A DNA stretch of 26,770 nucleotides from Methanoregula sp. (GCF_002835825.1 NZ_PIZH01000001.1:1-26770), one strand, 5' to 3'; shown: positions 1-8,401, numbered from the stretch's first letter. Numbers and translations are program-made. Notes: generated by a model not told the origin, from the sequence alone.

Positions 1-584
1 AGCCCAGTGAGATCGCGAAATACGGGACATGCGTGGTTGTCGGGGGAGGCGTAGGCACGGCAAGTCTCCCCATCATTGCCCGTGCTGCCCGGGCAGCCGG
101 TAACCGGGTCATCGGCATCATAGGAGCAAGAAACGCCTCACTTCTTATCCTGGAAGACGAGATGGGAAAAGCCTGCGATGAGCTTCTCATCTCGACCGAT
201 GACGGCAGCAAGGGTTTCCACGGGTTTGCCGCTGATCTTTTGAAACAGGTCATGGCACGCGAGAAAGTAGACTGCGTCTGGATCATCGGACCTGCCATCA
301 TGATGAAAGTGACCTGCGAGGTTACGAGGTCAGCAGGCATCAAGACGTTCGTATCGCTCAACCCGGTTATGGTTGATGGCACCGGGATGTGCGGATCCTG
401 CCGGGTAATTGTTGGGGGCGAGACGAAGTTTGCCTGTGTTGACGGCCCGGAGTTCGATGCACACATGGTGGACTTCAATGCCCTGATGCAACGTCTGCGA
501 ATGTACCAGCCGGAGGAGAAAGAATCTCTTGAACGATACCAGGCACATGTCTGTGCATGCCACGGAGGCAGTCACCATGCATGA
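1..584 (+). CDS. NfnA/SudB-type sulfide dehydrogenase/ferredoxin-NADP reductase subunit, 5' end missing
   Basis: C-terminal ~193 residues of an FAD- and NAD(H)-binding reductase subunit; the frame is open to the left edge (codons from base 3), so the start lies outside the window. The family is normally about 280 residues. Visible: the nucleotide-binding loop VVGGGVGTA, then a C-terminal [2Fe-2S] region GMCGSCRVIVGG...FACVDGPEF with cysteines spaced C-x2-C-x11-C. In the characterised Nfn enzyme this cluster has three Cys ligands plus an Asp, which fits the three Cys seen. The subunit pairs with the GltA-like protein encoded next, whose start overlaps this stop by 8 bases. Known relatives transfer electrons between NADH, NADPH and ferredoxin (Nfn) or reduce polysulfide (sulfide dehydrogenase); the sequence alone does not decide which. 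It is probably cytoplasmic. Confidence 0.88.
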   Translation, partial: PSEIAKYGTCVVVGGGVGTASLPIIARAARAAGNRVIGIIGARNASLLILEDEMGKACDELLISTDDGSKGFHGFAADLLKQVMAREKVDCVWIIGPAIMMKVTCEVTRSAGIKTFVSLNPVMVDGTGMCGSCRVIVGGETKFACVDGPEFDAHMVDFNALMQRLRMYQPEEKESLERYQAHVCACHGGSHHA

Positions 585-1920
585 TCGATCTGTTGAAGAG
601 CGCGTCAGGGATTTTACCGAGGTCGACGCTGGCTGTACTCTGGATGAGGCAAAGGTTGAATCGGAACGATGCATCCAGTGCAAGAAACCGCTCTGTATAA
701 AGGGCTGCCCGGTGAACATCGATATCCCCGCATTCATCCGCGAGATTGCTGCAGGGGATATCCGGAAGGCTGCGGTCATCATCAAGGAGCAGAACATGCT
801 TCCAGCAATCTGTGGCAGGGTATGCCCGCAGGAAGTCCAGTGCGAGGGCCAGTGCATCCTTGGCAGGAAGGCAAAACCCATCGCAATCGGTATGCTTGAA
901 CGGTTCGTTGCAGACTGGGAACGGCAACATGGAATGGTCCTTCCCCAAAAGAAACCCGCTACCGGGCGGAGGGTAGCCGTTGTCGGAGCCGGTCCTGCCG
1001 GCCTGACCGCTTCCGCTGAACTCGCCCGCATGGGCCATAACGTCACTCTATTTGAATCGCTTCATGCGGCCGGGGGAGTCCTGATGTACGGTATTCCGGC
1101 ATTCCGCCTTCCCAAGGAAATTGTCAAGGCTGAAGTGGACGCAGTCCTGTCGCTGGGTGTCGATCTCCGGCTCAACCATCTTGTGGGAAGGAGTGTTCCC
1201 ATACAGGAACTCCTGAACTTTGATGCGGTATTTCTTGGAACCGGTGCAGGCCTCCCGTATTTTATGGGACTGCCCGGTGAGAACCTTCCCGGGGTATACT
1301 CGGCAAATGAATTCCTTACCCGCGTCAACCTCATGCATGCCGACCGGTTCCCGGTCTTCGACACTCCCGTCAAGCGCGGAAGCCGCGTGGTAGTAGCCGG
1401 TGGCGGGAATGTTGCTATGGATGCGGCCCGGGTTGCACGACGGCTCGGTGCAAAAGTCACCCTCGTGTACCGCCGCCGCGAAGAAGATCTTCCGGCCCGT
1501 ATAGCCGAGATTGCCCGTGCAAAAGAAGAAGGCGTCGAGTTCATATGCTGTGCAAACCCGGTGCGAATCCTCGGCGACCAGGTGATGACCGGTGTGGAAT
1601 GTGTCCGGATGGAGATGTGTGCCATGGATGCTTCCGGCAGGCCCGAACCGGCTCACAAAGAAGGCAGCGAGTTTGTCATCGATGCGGATATTTTCATCGC
1701 TGCGATCGGACAGGGGCCAAACCCTCTCCTCATCGGCGAGATTCCCGGACTGAAGCGCAGTAAGCGGGGAAACGTCATCGTTGACAACGATTTCCGGACA
1801 TCACAGCGCAAGATCTATGCCGGGGGAGACGTTGCCACAGGTGCAGCAACAGTCATCCTTGCCATGGGTGCAGCCAAATCCGCTGCACAGGCAATCGACC
1901 GGATGTTCCGGCAGGAATAA
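577..1920 (+). CDS. gltA: GltA-type glutamate synthase small subunit / NfnB-SudA flavoprotein
   Basis: 447 residues, family-typical length. The ATG at 577 is chosen because GGAGG at 563-567 sits 9 bases upstream; the longer frame from 529 has no such site. N-terminal Fe-S domain: Cys 32, 35, 40, 44 (CIQCKKPLCIKGCP) and a second group Cys 79, 83, 89, 93 (ICGRVCPQEVQCEGQC). The FAD loop GAGPAGL is at 137-143, the NADPH loop GGGNVAMDAARVARRLGA at 275-292, and the C-terminal FAD motif GGDVATGAATVILAMGAA starts at 416. Annotation pipelines usually call such proteins NADPH-dependent glutamate synthase, homotetrameric. Here the NfnA-type partner directly upstream with overlapping ends argues for a two-subunit NADPH:ferredoxin (Nfn) or sulfide dehydrogenase enzyme instead. 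No large glutamate synthase subunit is visible nearby. Confidence 0.9.
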   Translation: MHDRSVEERVRDFTEVDAGCTLDEAKVESERCIQCKKPLCIKGCPVNIDIPAFIREIAAGDIRKAAVIIKEQNMLPAICGRVCPQEVQCEGQCILGRKAKPIAIGMLERFVADWERQHGMVLPQKKPATGRRVAVVGAGPAGLTASAELARMGHNVTLFESLHAAGGVLMYGIPAFRLPKEIVKAEVDAVLSLGVDLRLNHLVGRSVPIQELLNFDAVFLGTGAGLPYFMGLPGENLPGVYSANEFLTRVNLMHADRFPVFDTPVKRGSRVVVAGGGNVAMDAARVARRLGAKVTLVYRRREEDLPARIAEIARAKEEGVEFICCANPVRILGDQVMTGVECVRMEMCAMDASGRPEPAHKEGSEFVIDADIFIAAIGQGPNPLLIGEIPGLKRSKRGNVIVDNDFRTSQRKIYAGGDVATGAATVILAMGAAKSAAQAIDRMFRQE

Positions 1921-2254
1921 TTTCCTTCTCTTTTACAAATCCATTATTTCTGTTGTTGAAAATCAATGATATTTCATGCAGCATTCAGAGAATTATTCCG
2001 GGAAACCGTATACTTCCATTAACATCTGCCAGATTCAATGGTTAGCCCGGCAACGGAATATGGTGCGACATCACCTTGAATTCTGATGGACTGGATGCAA
2101 AAAGGATTGGTAGTTTCCTGATTTGCAGACTGTTCTGACTCCATGCGGGTCAGAAGATCGCAAGTCTGAACAAGGCAGCCCGAAATTATGACGGAAGCTG
2201 AAATAAAAAAGCAGAAATAAAATTCCGGTAGCAGGAGCCACCAGAGTGATCCCT
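1921..2254. other. Convergent intergenic region with alternative hairpins
   Basis: 334 bases between the 3' ends of gltA (+) and ppx (-); no credible gene. It starts with a T-rich tract after gltA. A 7-bp perfect stem, TTCTGAC (2133-2139) with GTCAGAA (2149-2155), has a 9-base loop. The same left arm can also pair with GTCTGAACA (2164-2172) with one mismatch, so two mutually exclusive stems are possible. A/T-rich tracts at about 2195-2222 read as oligo-T on the minus strand and could end the polyphosphate operon transcript. Confidence 0.5.
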
Positions 2255-3850
2255 TCAGGACAGGGAAATGTCTTTCACAGAGAATTCAAGGTTCCGTCCA
2301 AACGCTTTTGAAAATGCCCGCATCTCGCTCTCGATCCCCCAGATCTCCAGCTGGCAGTCTCCCCGTGCAAGGATCTCGAGCCGGGCTGTTGTCTTATCTG
2401 CAGCAGAGAAGCGGACATGCTGCACGAGAGCCGCATGGCTTCGGTCAAGGCTCTCCCCCAGACGCAGGAAACAGGAGAGGAGGCGAAGGACCCGCTGGTC
2501 ACGGGGATCAAGAATCGTTGCACCAAGATCTTTTTTCCGGGGGCTTTTCTTGCGGTGGAACCGTGCCAGCAGGGCGATAAGGTTCACCTCCCGGTCATTG
2601 AACCCGAGGAGCTCGGAGTTCCGGATAATGTAATACGAATGTGCATGGTGGTTGGTAAACGAGATGAAAGAACCGATGTCATGGAGGAACGCCGCATACT
2701 CGAGCAGTTCCCGTTCGGCATCGGAAAAATCATGGAGCTTCTTTGTCCTGGCGGAATCAAACATTTCGAGCACAAGCGTAGTCACGGTCCGGGCATGGAT
2801 TTCATTGATCCCGCAGGATCTCCCCAGTTGGAGGACGCTGCGCTGCCGTGGCGTCAGTTCACCCATCAGGGGAAAACTGTCCATCCGGGAAAGGTAATCC
2901 ACAAGGAGTCCGTCCTGCAGTCCGCGACTTGTAACAGAGATCTCTGATAATCCCAGTTCTTTCATGAAAACTTCAAGGATAATGGCACCGGGAACGATAA
3001 TGTCTGCGCGTTCGGGATTGATCCCGGGCACTTTCCGGCGCTGTTCCAGTGTCAGCGGAGAGAGAAGGTCAATCACCTTTTTCAGTTCCTTATATTTCAG
3101 CGTGTGCCCGTTTGATTTTGGCGTGGATTCGTTTACCGGATGCAGTGCTTTTTCTGCAATCTCGGCCAGGTTCATGATGGTTCCGGAACTGCCAATGAAA
3201 CAGTCAGGCCGGACCGTCCTGATGGCAGCCTTTGCATGGACGATGGCATTCCTGACATGCTGGTGGATCGTTTTTTGCTGCTCCAGTGATACAATACCTT
3301 TCTCATCGGAACAGGGATACTGGTTGGCAAGGCGTATTGCCCCGATACGAAAACTGTCGAGATAGGTATAGCCCTGTGTATCCCCAATGGCTATCTCGGT
3401 ACTCCCGCCCCCGATATCGATGCAGAAGACGTTCCGGTCGGAAAGATGAATTGCACTGACTACCCCAAGAAAGATAAGACGGGCCTCTTCGCGACCAGAG
3501 ATAATCCGGATATCCAGTCCGGCTTCCTGCCTGATGCGGTGCAGCAGTTCGTTCTGGTTCGAGGCTTCCCGGGTCGCTGATGTAGCGACCGCGACAAATT
3601 CCTCGGTGTGGAACGTGCGGGCAAGATCCACAAACTTCTTTGCAACAACAACTGCCCGGTCCATGGCAGCCGTAGTGATCATCTCGTCCTCGAATTCTCC
3701 CTCGCCAAGCCGCACCTGCTGTTTCTGCCGAGAGAGAATAGTATACGAATGATTCGGGTTGAGCCGGACAATGAGCATCCGGAGGGAATTGGTCCCAAGG
3801 TCGATGAACGTGACAACCCGGCCTTCGGGAGCGATTCGCTCCGAACTCAC
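2255..3850 (-). CDS. ppx: Exopolyphosphatase / GppA-type phosphatase with C-terminal HD domain
   Basis: 531 residues, the length of two-domain Ppx enzymes. N-terminal actin-like ATPase fold: phosphate loop 1 DLGTNSLR (17-24), GREEAR (119-124), phosphate loop 2 DIGGGSTE (145-152), GSSGT (220-224), PERADII (279-285) and RGLQDGLL (309-316). The C-terminal HD-type domain includes FLHDIG (HD at 390-391) and HHAHSYYI, like the C-terminal domain of E. coli Ppx. Predicted role: release of phosphate from the end of polyphosphate, or hydrolysis of pppGpp-like compounds; beside ppk1 the former is more likely. The start is GTG at 3850, sharing GTGA with the stop of the CHAD gene, with GGTGA four bases upstream, so translation is probably coupled. 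Last gene of the operon. Confidence 0.93.
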   Translation of the reverse strand: MSSERIAPEGRVVTFIDLGTNSLRMLIVRLNPNHSYTILSRQKQQVRLGEGEFEDEMITTAAMDRAVVVAKKFVDLARTFHTEEFVAVATSATREASNQNELLHRIRQEAGLDIRIISGREEARLIFLGVVSAIHLSDRNVFCIDIGGGSTEIAIGDTQGYTYLDSFRIGAIRLANQYPCSDEKGIVSLEQQKTIHQHVRNAIVHAKAAIRTVRPDCFIGSSGTIMNLAEIAEKALHPVNESTPKSNGHTLKYKELKKVIDLLSPLTLEQRRKVPGINPERADIIVPGAIILEVFMKELGLSEISVTSRGLQDGLLVDYLSRMDSFPLMGELTPRQRSVLQLGRSCGINEIHARTVTTLVLEMFDSARTKKLHDFSDAERELLEYAAFLHDIGSFISFTNHHAHSYYIIRNSELLGFNDREVNLIALLARFHRKKSPRKKDLGATILDPRDQRVLRLLSCFLRLGESLDRSHAALVQHVRFSAADKTTARLEILARGDCQLEIWGIESEMRAFSKAFGRNLEFSVKDISLS

Positions 3851-5463
3851 CGGATCACCAGTTCCCTGCCGAATTCACGGGTGAACAGAGCGGATTTTGA
3901 TCCTGCCTGCTCTTTCTCCTTAGTACAATCGGAGTGGGAGATGATATCACACGTGATCTCTGCCTCACCAATGATACAATGGACTTCCTGTACCGTGCCG
4001 TTATGGAGATAGTCAAGCCCGTCGGCAACACGGAGGATTCCGGAAAGCAGGAGAGTTTTTTTCCGATCCCCGGGAGGGAGCAGGAGGAAGAGTGGATGTG
4101 AGTCAATCTTCATTTGCCCGCGATGGGCAAGGGCCACGAGTCCGGCAATGCTCCGGTCACGGATATCAAGGGGAAGCGATTCCTCGGAAAAGATCCAGCG
4201 GGCAGACCGGACATTGTGCTTGCGTGCCCCATCCTGCAAACCCACATCATGGAGCATCGCTGCGCATTCAAGCAGGTTGCGGTCATGCCGGGTCAGTGCG
4301 TGAAGCGGGAGAAGGCTGTCAAAGAGCATGAGGGCGAGGCGGGTAACGGTCCGGTGATGGAAAAGCCCTTCCGGATAGGTTGCTGCAAGGGCATTACAGG
4401 CGGCGCTGATATCCTTCTTTGTCCCTTCACCGGCAGGGATGAACCTCTGCCTCCTTCCATCCGTTGTCGCATTGCAGAGCACTTCCCAGGCCTTCTTGTC
4501 TTCAAGGGACTGCCAGTATCGCATGAACCTGCGGTGCAGGAGCGCACGTTCCCGCTCTCTCGCAGCCAGGAACAGGCGGAGGCTTGCCAGTGTTGCCGTG
4601 TCCGGGTGTTTATCGCTTCGAACACCTCTCATGCGCCCGCGTTCACGAAGCAGGAGCCGGGTGACATGGTCGATCCAGACATCACAGTCATGGAGTTCTC
4701 CTAAGATATCCTGAAGGTTCCTGACCTGTGCATGAGATCGTTTCAGCCCCCGTTTGTAAACAGGGCCGTACACCTCCATGGTGTACCGGAGCTTTTTTGC
4801 CGCAATCCTCATGGCATGGTGTTCGGCTACCGCATCGGCATGCGACACCCAATCCGCAAAGGAACACATGGTTGTAAGACGCGATACAATACGCAATGCA
4901 GCAATTGTCGGAATCCCATATGCAGCAGAAAGCACCGGTGTCCTGCGGCAGGAGACCATCCTGAGTGCAAACGCTGCCCGCATCTCCTCAATAATTCCAC
5001 TTTTTTCCAGGGAGTCGAGAGCTGAAAGAACTCGGTCCTGGAGCTGCTGCCGGCTTTTTTTCAGATCCTTCATGAGGTGAGCAATCGCAGGTTCCAGCGG
5101 GTTTTCCTGCGGAGATCCTCCTGGGTTTTTTTTATTCTGTACCGCAGAACTCTTTTTCCGGTTTTTTACAAGAAACGCAATCTGGACATCCGCATCCCTT
5201 GCGTTCCCCAGCGCACGGGTGATTGTTGCGATCTCCAGCATCCACCGTGAATACTGCTTTGCCGGAAAGCACGAGCGGAAAAGGGGAAGTGCAGCCCGCA
5301 GACGCCGGGATGCAACCCGCATGCGGTGGATATATTCACTATCCTCTCCTGTGCGGATACCCGCGATCTCCTTTGCGAATGCTTCGAGAAGCGGGGGCAG
5401 TCTCTGCATCGCAAACCAACACAGGCCGGCAGTCCCTGGCAGGGCATCAGGAAGGACGGTCAT
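3847..5463 (-). CDS. CHAD domain protein with C-terminal Ppx/GppA-like HD domain
   Basis: About 538 residues from the ATG at 5463. CHAD is an alpha-helical, basic domain (conserved His, Arg, Lys) known to bind polyphosphate. Two CHAD signatures are visible: HRMRVASRRLRAAL at 46-59 and HHAMRIAAKKLRY at 215-227, so both halves of the domain are present. From about residue 371 the protein resembles the C-terminal domain of its neighbour Ppx: TVTRLALMLFDS matches TVTTLVLEMFDS, and CAAMLHDVG (HD at 405-406) matches YAAFLHDIG. The start is uncertain: 5463 has GGGGTG about 6 bases upstream and overlaps the end of ppk1 by 17 bases; the in-frame ATG at 5502 and GTG at 5517 would overlap more. Likely binds or channels polyphosphate between Ppk1 and Ppx (inference). 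Confidence 0.88.
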   Translation of the reverse strand: MTVLPDALPGTAGLCWFAMQRLPPLLEAFAKEIAGIRTGEDSEYIHRMRVASRRLRAALPLFRSCFPAKQYSRWMLEIATITRALGNARDADVQIAFLVKNRKKSSAVQNKKNPGGSPQENPLEPAIAHLMKDLKKSRQQLQDRVLSALDSLEKSGIIEEMRAAFALRMVSCRRTPVLSAAYGIPTIAALRIVSRLTTMCSFADWVSHADAVAEHHAMRIAAKKLRYTMEVYGPVYKRGLKRSHAQVRNLQDILGELHDCDVWIDHVTRLLLRERGRMRGVRSDKHPDTATLASLRLFLAARERERALLHRRFMRYWQSLEDKKAWEVLCNATTDGRRQRFIPAGEGTKKDISAACNALAATYPEGLFHHRTVTRLALMLFDSLLPLHALTRHDRNLLECAAMLHDVGLQDGARKHNVRSARWIFSEESLPLDIRDRSIAGLVALAHRGQMKIDSHPLFLLLPPGDRKKTLLLSGILRVADGLDYLHNGTVQEVHCIIGEAEITCDIISHSDCTKEKEQAGSKSALFTREFGRELVIR

Positions 5464-7549
5464 ACCATACACCCCGGTTTCCGACAAGCCACGACTGTGC
5501 ATGAACCGGCTCTTCACCCGAGGCCGGTGTCCTGCGGGAATAGGTGCCGTCGGGCTTCAGTATTCTTGACTTGGTATTATCACAAAGCTGGACTGGCAGG
5601 ATGATAGCGATAACAGCCTTTTTCATGGTGGCGTTCTCCACCGGGAAGAGGACTTCGACGCGTTTGTCCAGGTTCCGGGGCATAAGATCAGCGCTACCCA
5701 TCCAGACCTCTTCCATCCCTCCGTTCTTAAAATAGTAGATCCGCGCATGTTCGAGGAAACGCCCTACGATGGCAGAGACGCAGATGTTTTCGCTGATCCC
5801 GGGTATACCCGGCCGGAGGCAGCAGATCCCCCTGACCTGCAGATCTACCTTCACACCGGCCTGTGAAGCGCGGTACAATGCTGCAATACAGGCCGCATCA
5901 ACAAGGGCATTCATCTTGAAGATCAGGTGGCCGTCTCCATGCGTTCGCTGCCGGGTAATCTCGCGGTCGATCTTTTCCATGATGGTCTTCCGGATAGTGA
6001 CCGGGGCCACCATCAGTTTCGTGTATTGTTCGATCCGGGCATACCCAGTAAGGAAGTTGAAGAGATGGGCAACATCCTCGCCAATCAAGGGGTCGCAGGT
6101 CATGAGCCCGAAGTCTGTGTAGATCCGGGCTGTAGTAGCATTGTAGTTGCCGGTCCCAAGGTGCATGTACCGCCGGATCCCGTCTTTCTCGCGCCGGACC
6201 ACCATACAGAGCTTGGCATGGACCTTGAGGTTGACGACCCCGTACACCACATGGACGCCGAGCCGTTCCAGGGCACGGGCCCAGCCAATATTGTTCTCCT
6301 CATCAAAACGTGCCTTGAGCTCAATCAAAGCTGCAACAGTCTTCCCATTCTCCCGCGCCTCCATCAGGGCATTGACAATCGGCGAGTTCGAACCCACGCG
6401 GTACAGCGTGATCTTGATTGCAAGCACGTCCGGGTCACGGGCAGCCTGCCGGATAAAATTGACAACCGGCGTGAAGCTGTCATACGGGTGATAAAGAAGG
6501 ATATCGTGACGGCGAATTGCGGAGAAGACATCCTGGTCATCGGCAAGATCTGATGGCGTGGACGGGAGGAAGGGCTGATCTTTGAGTTCCGGGCGGTCAA
6601 GCGACATCAGCTGCATCAGGTCGGCCATTCCCACCGGGTGGGCAACATGGTAGATCATGGACTTTGGCACGCCCAGTTTTGAGCCGAGCGTGTGACAGAT
6701 CCCATCATGCATAGAACATTCGACCTCAATGCGGATGGGCTTTCCCCGTGCACGCTGCTCCACAACTTCCTCAACCGTAGTCAGCAGATCTGATGCTTCG
6801 TCCACCTCGATTTCCAAATCAGCATCACGGGTAATGCGGAACGGGAACGAGGCGATCACATCGAGTCCCGGGAAGAGCATGTGAAGGTGGGCAGCAATGA
6901 TCTCCTCAAGGTACACGAACTGTACCATGGAATCATCATTGCGCTCACTGCCTTCCGTCTCCGATATCCTGACCAGCCGCGGGAAGAGCTTGGTCGGGAC
7001 CTTGACCCGTGCAAAAAATTCCTTACCGGAATGATCCCGTACGATGATCGCGAGGTTGAGGGAAAGATTTGAGATGAACGGGAACGGGTGGGAGCTGTCG
7101 AAAGCAAGCGGAGTAAGGACGGGAAAGATCTCTTCAATGAAAAAGCGGTCCATTACCGATTTCTGCCGGTCATTCAGGGTATTGTATTTCCTGAGAAGGA
7201 TACCCTGCGCGGCAAGCCGGGGCAGCAGTTCCTTGTGCCAGCAGTCATCCTGTGCCCGCAGGTCAGGGAGGAGCATTGTATGGATCGCATCCAGCTGCTG
7301 GCCGGCAGTCATGCCATCCGGGGGTGCCTTGAGCACACCCTTTGCCAGCTGGCGCTGCAAACCTGATACCCGGATCATGAAGAACTCGTCCAGGTTGTTT
7401 GCAAAAATGGAGAGAAATTTCACCCGCTCGAGCAGGGGATGGCTCTCGTCCAGGGCCTCATCCAGTACATGCCGGTTGAACCGTATCCAGCTCAGTTCGC
7501 GGTTGATATAGAGCGACGGGTCACTGATCTGCTGGGGCTGCGTATCCAT
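5447..7549 (-). CDS. ppk1: Polyphosphate kinase 1
   Basis: 700 residues, full length for PPK1. Catalyses reversible transfer of the ATP gamma-phosphate to inorganic polyphosphate. N-terminal signature YINRELSW at 14-21 and NNLDEFFMIR at 51-60. The catalytic domain holds VHAKL with His 444, the position autophosphorylated in characterised PPK1 enzymes, and HLGTGNYNATTARIYTD with the second conserved His 463. VLTPLAFDSSHPFPFISN at 144-161 is also typical. The ATG at 7549 is preceded by GGAGAG (7553-7558) and, just upstream, a perfect 8-bp stem-loop (7563-7584). First gene of a three-gene operon whose downstream member overlaps its 3' end. The last ~40 residues look variable and non-catalytic. 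Confidence 0.95.
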   Translation of the reverse strand: MDTQPQQISDPSLYINRELSWIRFNRHVLDEALDESHPLLERVKFLSIFANNLDEFFMIRVSGLQRQLAKGVLKAPPDGMTAGQQLDAIHTMLLPDLRAQDDCWHKELLPRLAAQGILLRKYNTLNDRQKSVMDRFFIEEIFPVLTPLAFDSSHPFPFISNLSLNLAIIVRDHSGKEFFARVKVPTKLFPRLVRISETEGSERNDDSMVQFVYLEEIIAAHLHMLFPGLDVIASFPFRITRDADLEIEVDEASDLLTTVEEVVEQRARGKPIRIEVECSMHDGICHTLGSKLGVPKSMIYHVAHPVGMADLMQLMSLDRPELKDQPFLPSTPSDLADDQDVFSAIRRHDILLYHPYDSFTPVVNFIRQAARDPDVLAIKITLYRVGSNSPIVNALMEARENGKTVAALIELKARFDEENNIGWARALERLGVHVVYGVVNLKVHAKLCMVVRREKDGIRRYMHLGTGNYNATTARIYTDFGLMTCDPLIGEDVAHLFNFLTGYARIEQYTKLMVAPVTIRKTIMEKIDREITRQRTHGDGHLIFKMNALVDAACIAALYRASQAGVKVDLQVRGICCLRPGIPGISENICVSAIVGRFLEHARIYYFKNGGMEEVWMGSADLMPRNLDKRVEVLFPVENATMKKAVIAIILPVQLCDNTKSRILKPDGTYSRRTPASGEEPVHAQSWLVGNRGVWYDRPS

Positions 7550-7562
7550 GCTCTCTCCGTGA

Positions 7563-7584
7563 CGGTGCCGAAATCACGGCACCG
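7563..7584 (-). promoter_or_regulatory. Perfect stem-loop in the ppk1 leader
   Basis: CGGTGCCG (7563-7570) and CGGCACCG (7577-7584) form an uninterrupted 8-bp GC-rich stem with a 6-base loop. On the minus strand it ends four bases before the ribosome binding site of ppk1. It could limit ribosome access or act as a DNA operator; which is unknown. Confidence 0.55.
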
Positions 7585-7630
7585 GTGTATCTTTCAGTAG
7601 TGATGGATCTTCAATGCCATATACTCTTCT

Positions 7631-7670
7631 CTGACGTCAGGATGCACAATAATCCTATAGTGGCCTATAG
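7631..7670 (-). promoter_or_regulatory. Probable ppk1 promoter with two symmetrical motifs
   Basis: CTATAG occurs at 7655-7660 and 7665-7670, separated by TGGC. Because CTATAG is its own reverse complement, the element is both an inverted repeat and a direct repeat with a 10-base (one helical turn) period. It could hold the TATA box on the minus strand. About 15-20 bases downstream in that direction is the perfect palindrome CTGACGTCAG (7631-7640), close to where transcription would begin, a usual place for a repressor site. The predicted leader would be about 80-90 bases and include the stem-loop at 7563-7584. Confidence 0.45.
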
Positions 7671-7699
7671 ATTTCCATGACCTGTGTCCAACCTGTTCC

Positions 7700-8401
7700 T
7701 CACCCATTGAAGTTATGGTTCCGGTAACAATTGTCAATGAACTCCTGTTTGTTCCGTTCTGTCGGTTTTGTAGCGGGCCTGAGGTACCCTATTTTTGGAG
7801 TATGTTGTGCCGGGCAGAATGGGCAGAGGGCCGCGTCCACGTCTCCGGCTTTGTCACGGACCGGGCAATAATAGATACCTTCTGTGAACTCGACCTCGTT
7901 CCCACCAGGGAAGGGGGTCCCGACAAGGTGGCCAGGCTCATCCAGCACCAGCATAGCATAACCGGCAAGGAGATACTTGAGGAACCTGATGGCCGGGGCA
8001 TCGGCCCCGTTCGCCTCGTTGCATTGGCCGGCTACCATCTGCCAGTACTTCTTCTTGTTGTCCGCAATTGGCTGATCCCAGATCCTGTACACTCCCTGCT
8101 GGTTATCCAGCCGGATCCGCAGGTAGGTGCCGAGCAGGTGCTCGGTGATCTTAGAAGTCACCCTCTCGCGGTACGCCGGGTCAAGGTCCCGGACTTTTGT
8201 CTCAAAATTCCTCTTCATCTGCTGGATATCAGAGGGAGAATGGAAAAGGACAAGACGTGCTATCTCCCCGCCCAGTTCGCCACGGGTTTTTGCCTCCATG
8301 AGTTCCCGGCACTGCAGCCCCACGGGGGTGTCTGGAAGTTCCGGGGCATCTAGTCTCTTACCGAACAGGTTCATCAAAATGTTCTCTTGTTGCCTGAACA
8401 T
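7700..8401 (-). CDS. DUF2115 (UPF0305) family protein of methanogens
   Basis: 233 residues from the ATG at 8401, or 224 from the in-frame ATG at 8374; neither has a clear ribosome binding site. The protein looks soluble. The C-terminal part contains YYCPVRDK followed by ALCPFCPAQHTPK, a Cys-rich pattern I associate with DUF2115/UPF0305, a family largely restricted to methanogens and of unknown function; recognition is from memory of the pattern. Other Cys lie at GLQCRELM and GQCNEANG. The middle (RFLKYLLAGYAMLVLDEPGH) is helical and fairly hydrophobic. It is on the same strand as ppk1, but 150 bases with operator-like motifs separate them, so it is probably transcribed on its own. Confidence 0.75.
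   Translation of the reverse strand: MFRQQENILMNLFGKRLDAPELPDTPVGLQCRELMEAKTRGELGGEIARLVLFHSPSDIQQMKRNFETKVRDLDPAYRERVTSKITEHLLGTYLRIRLDNQQGVYRIWDQPIADNKKKYWQMVAGQCNEANGADAPAIRFLKYLLAGYAMLVLDEPGHLVGTPFPGGNEVEFTEGIYYCPVRDKAGDVDAALCPFCPAQHTPKIGYLRPATKPTERNKQEFIDNCYRNHNFNG

Noticed and set aside
330..1046. Long minus-strand open frames opposite nfnA/gltA (also 475-1038 and 1048-1656)
   Set aside because: They lie fully opposite well-supported genes, have Ser/Cys/Arg-rich non-protein-like translations and no ribosome binding site. Typical shadows of GC-rich codons.
2417..2947. Plus-strand frames within ppx (also 2268-2633, 2964-3365, 3608-4012)
   Set aside because: Antisense to a gene with complete Ppx motifs; no family resemblance.
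5927..6553. 208-codon plus-strand frame opposite ppk1
   Set aside because: Covers the strongly conserved catalytic region of PPK1 on the other strand; the translation has no recognisable motifs.
7715..8353. 212-codon plus-strand frame opposite the DUF2115 gene
   Set aside because: Its translation lacks family motifs, while the minus strand has the CPVRDK...CPFCPAQ pattern and better codon use.
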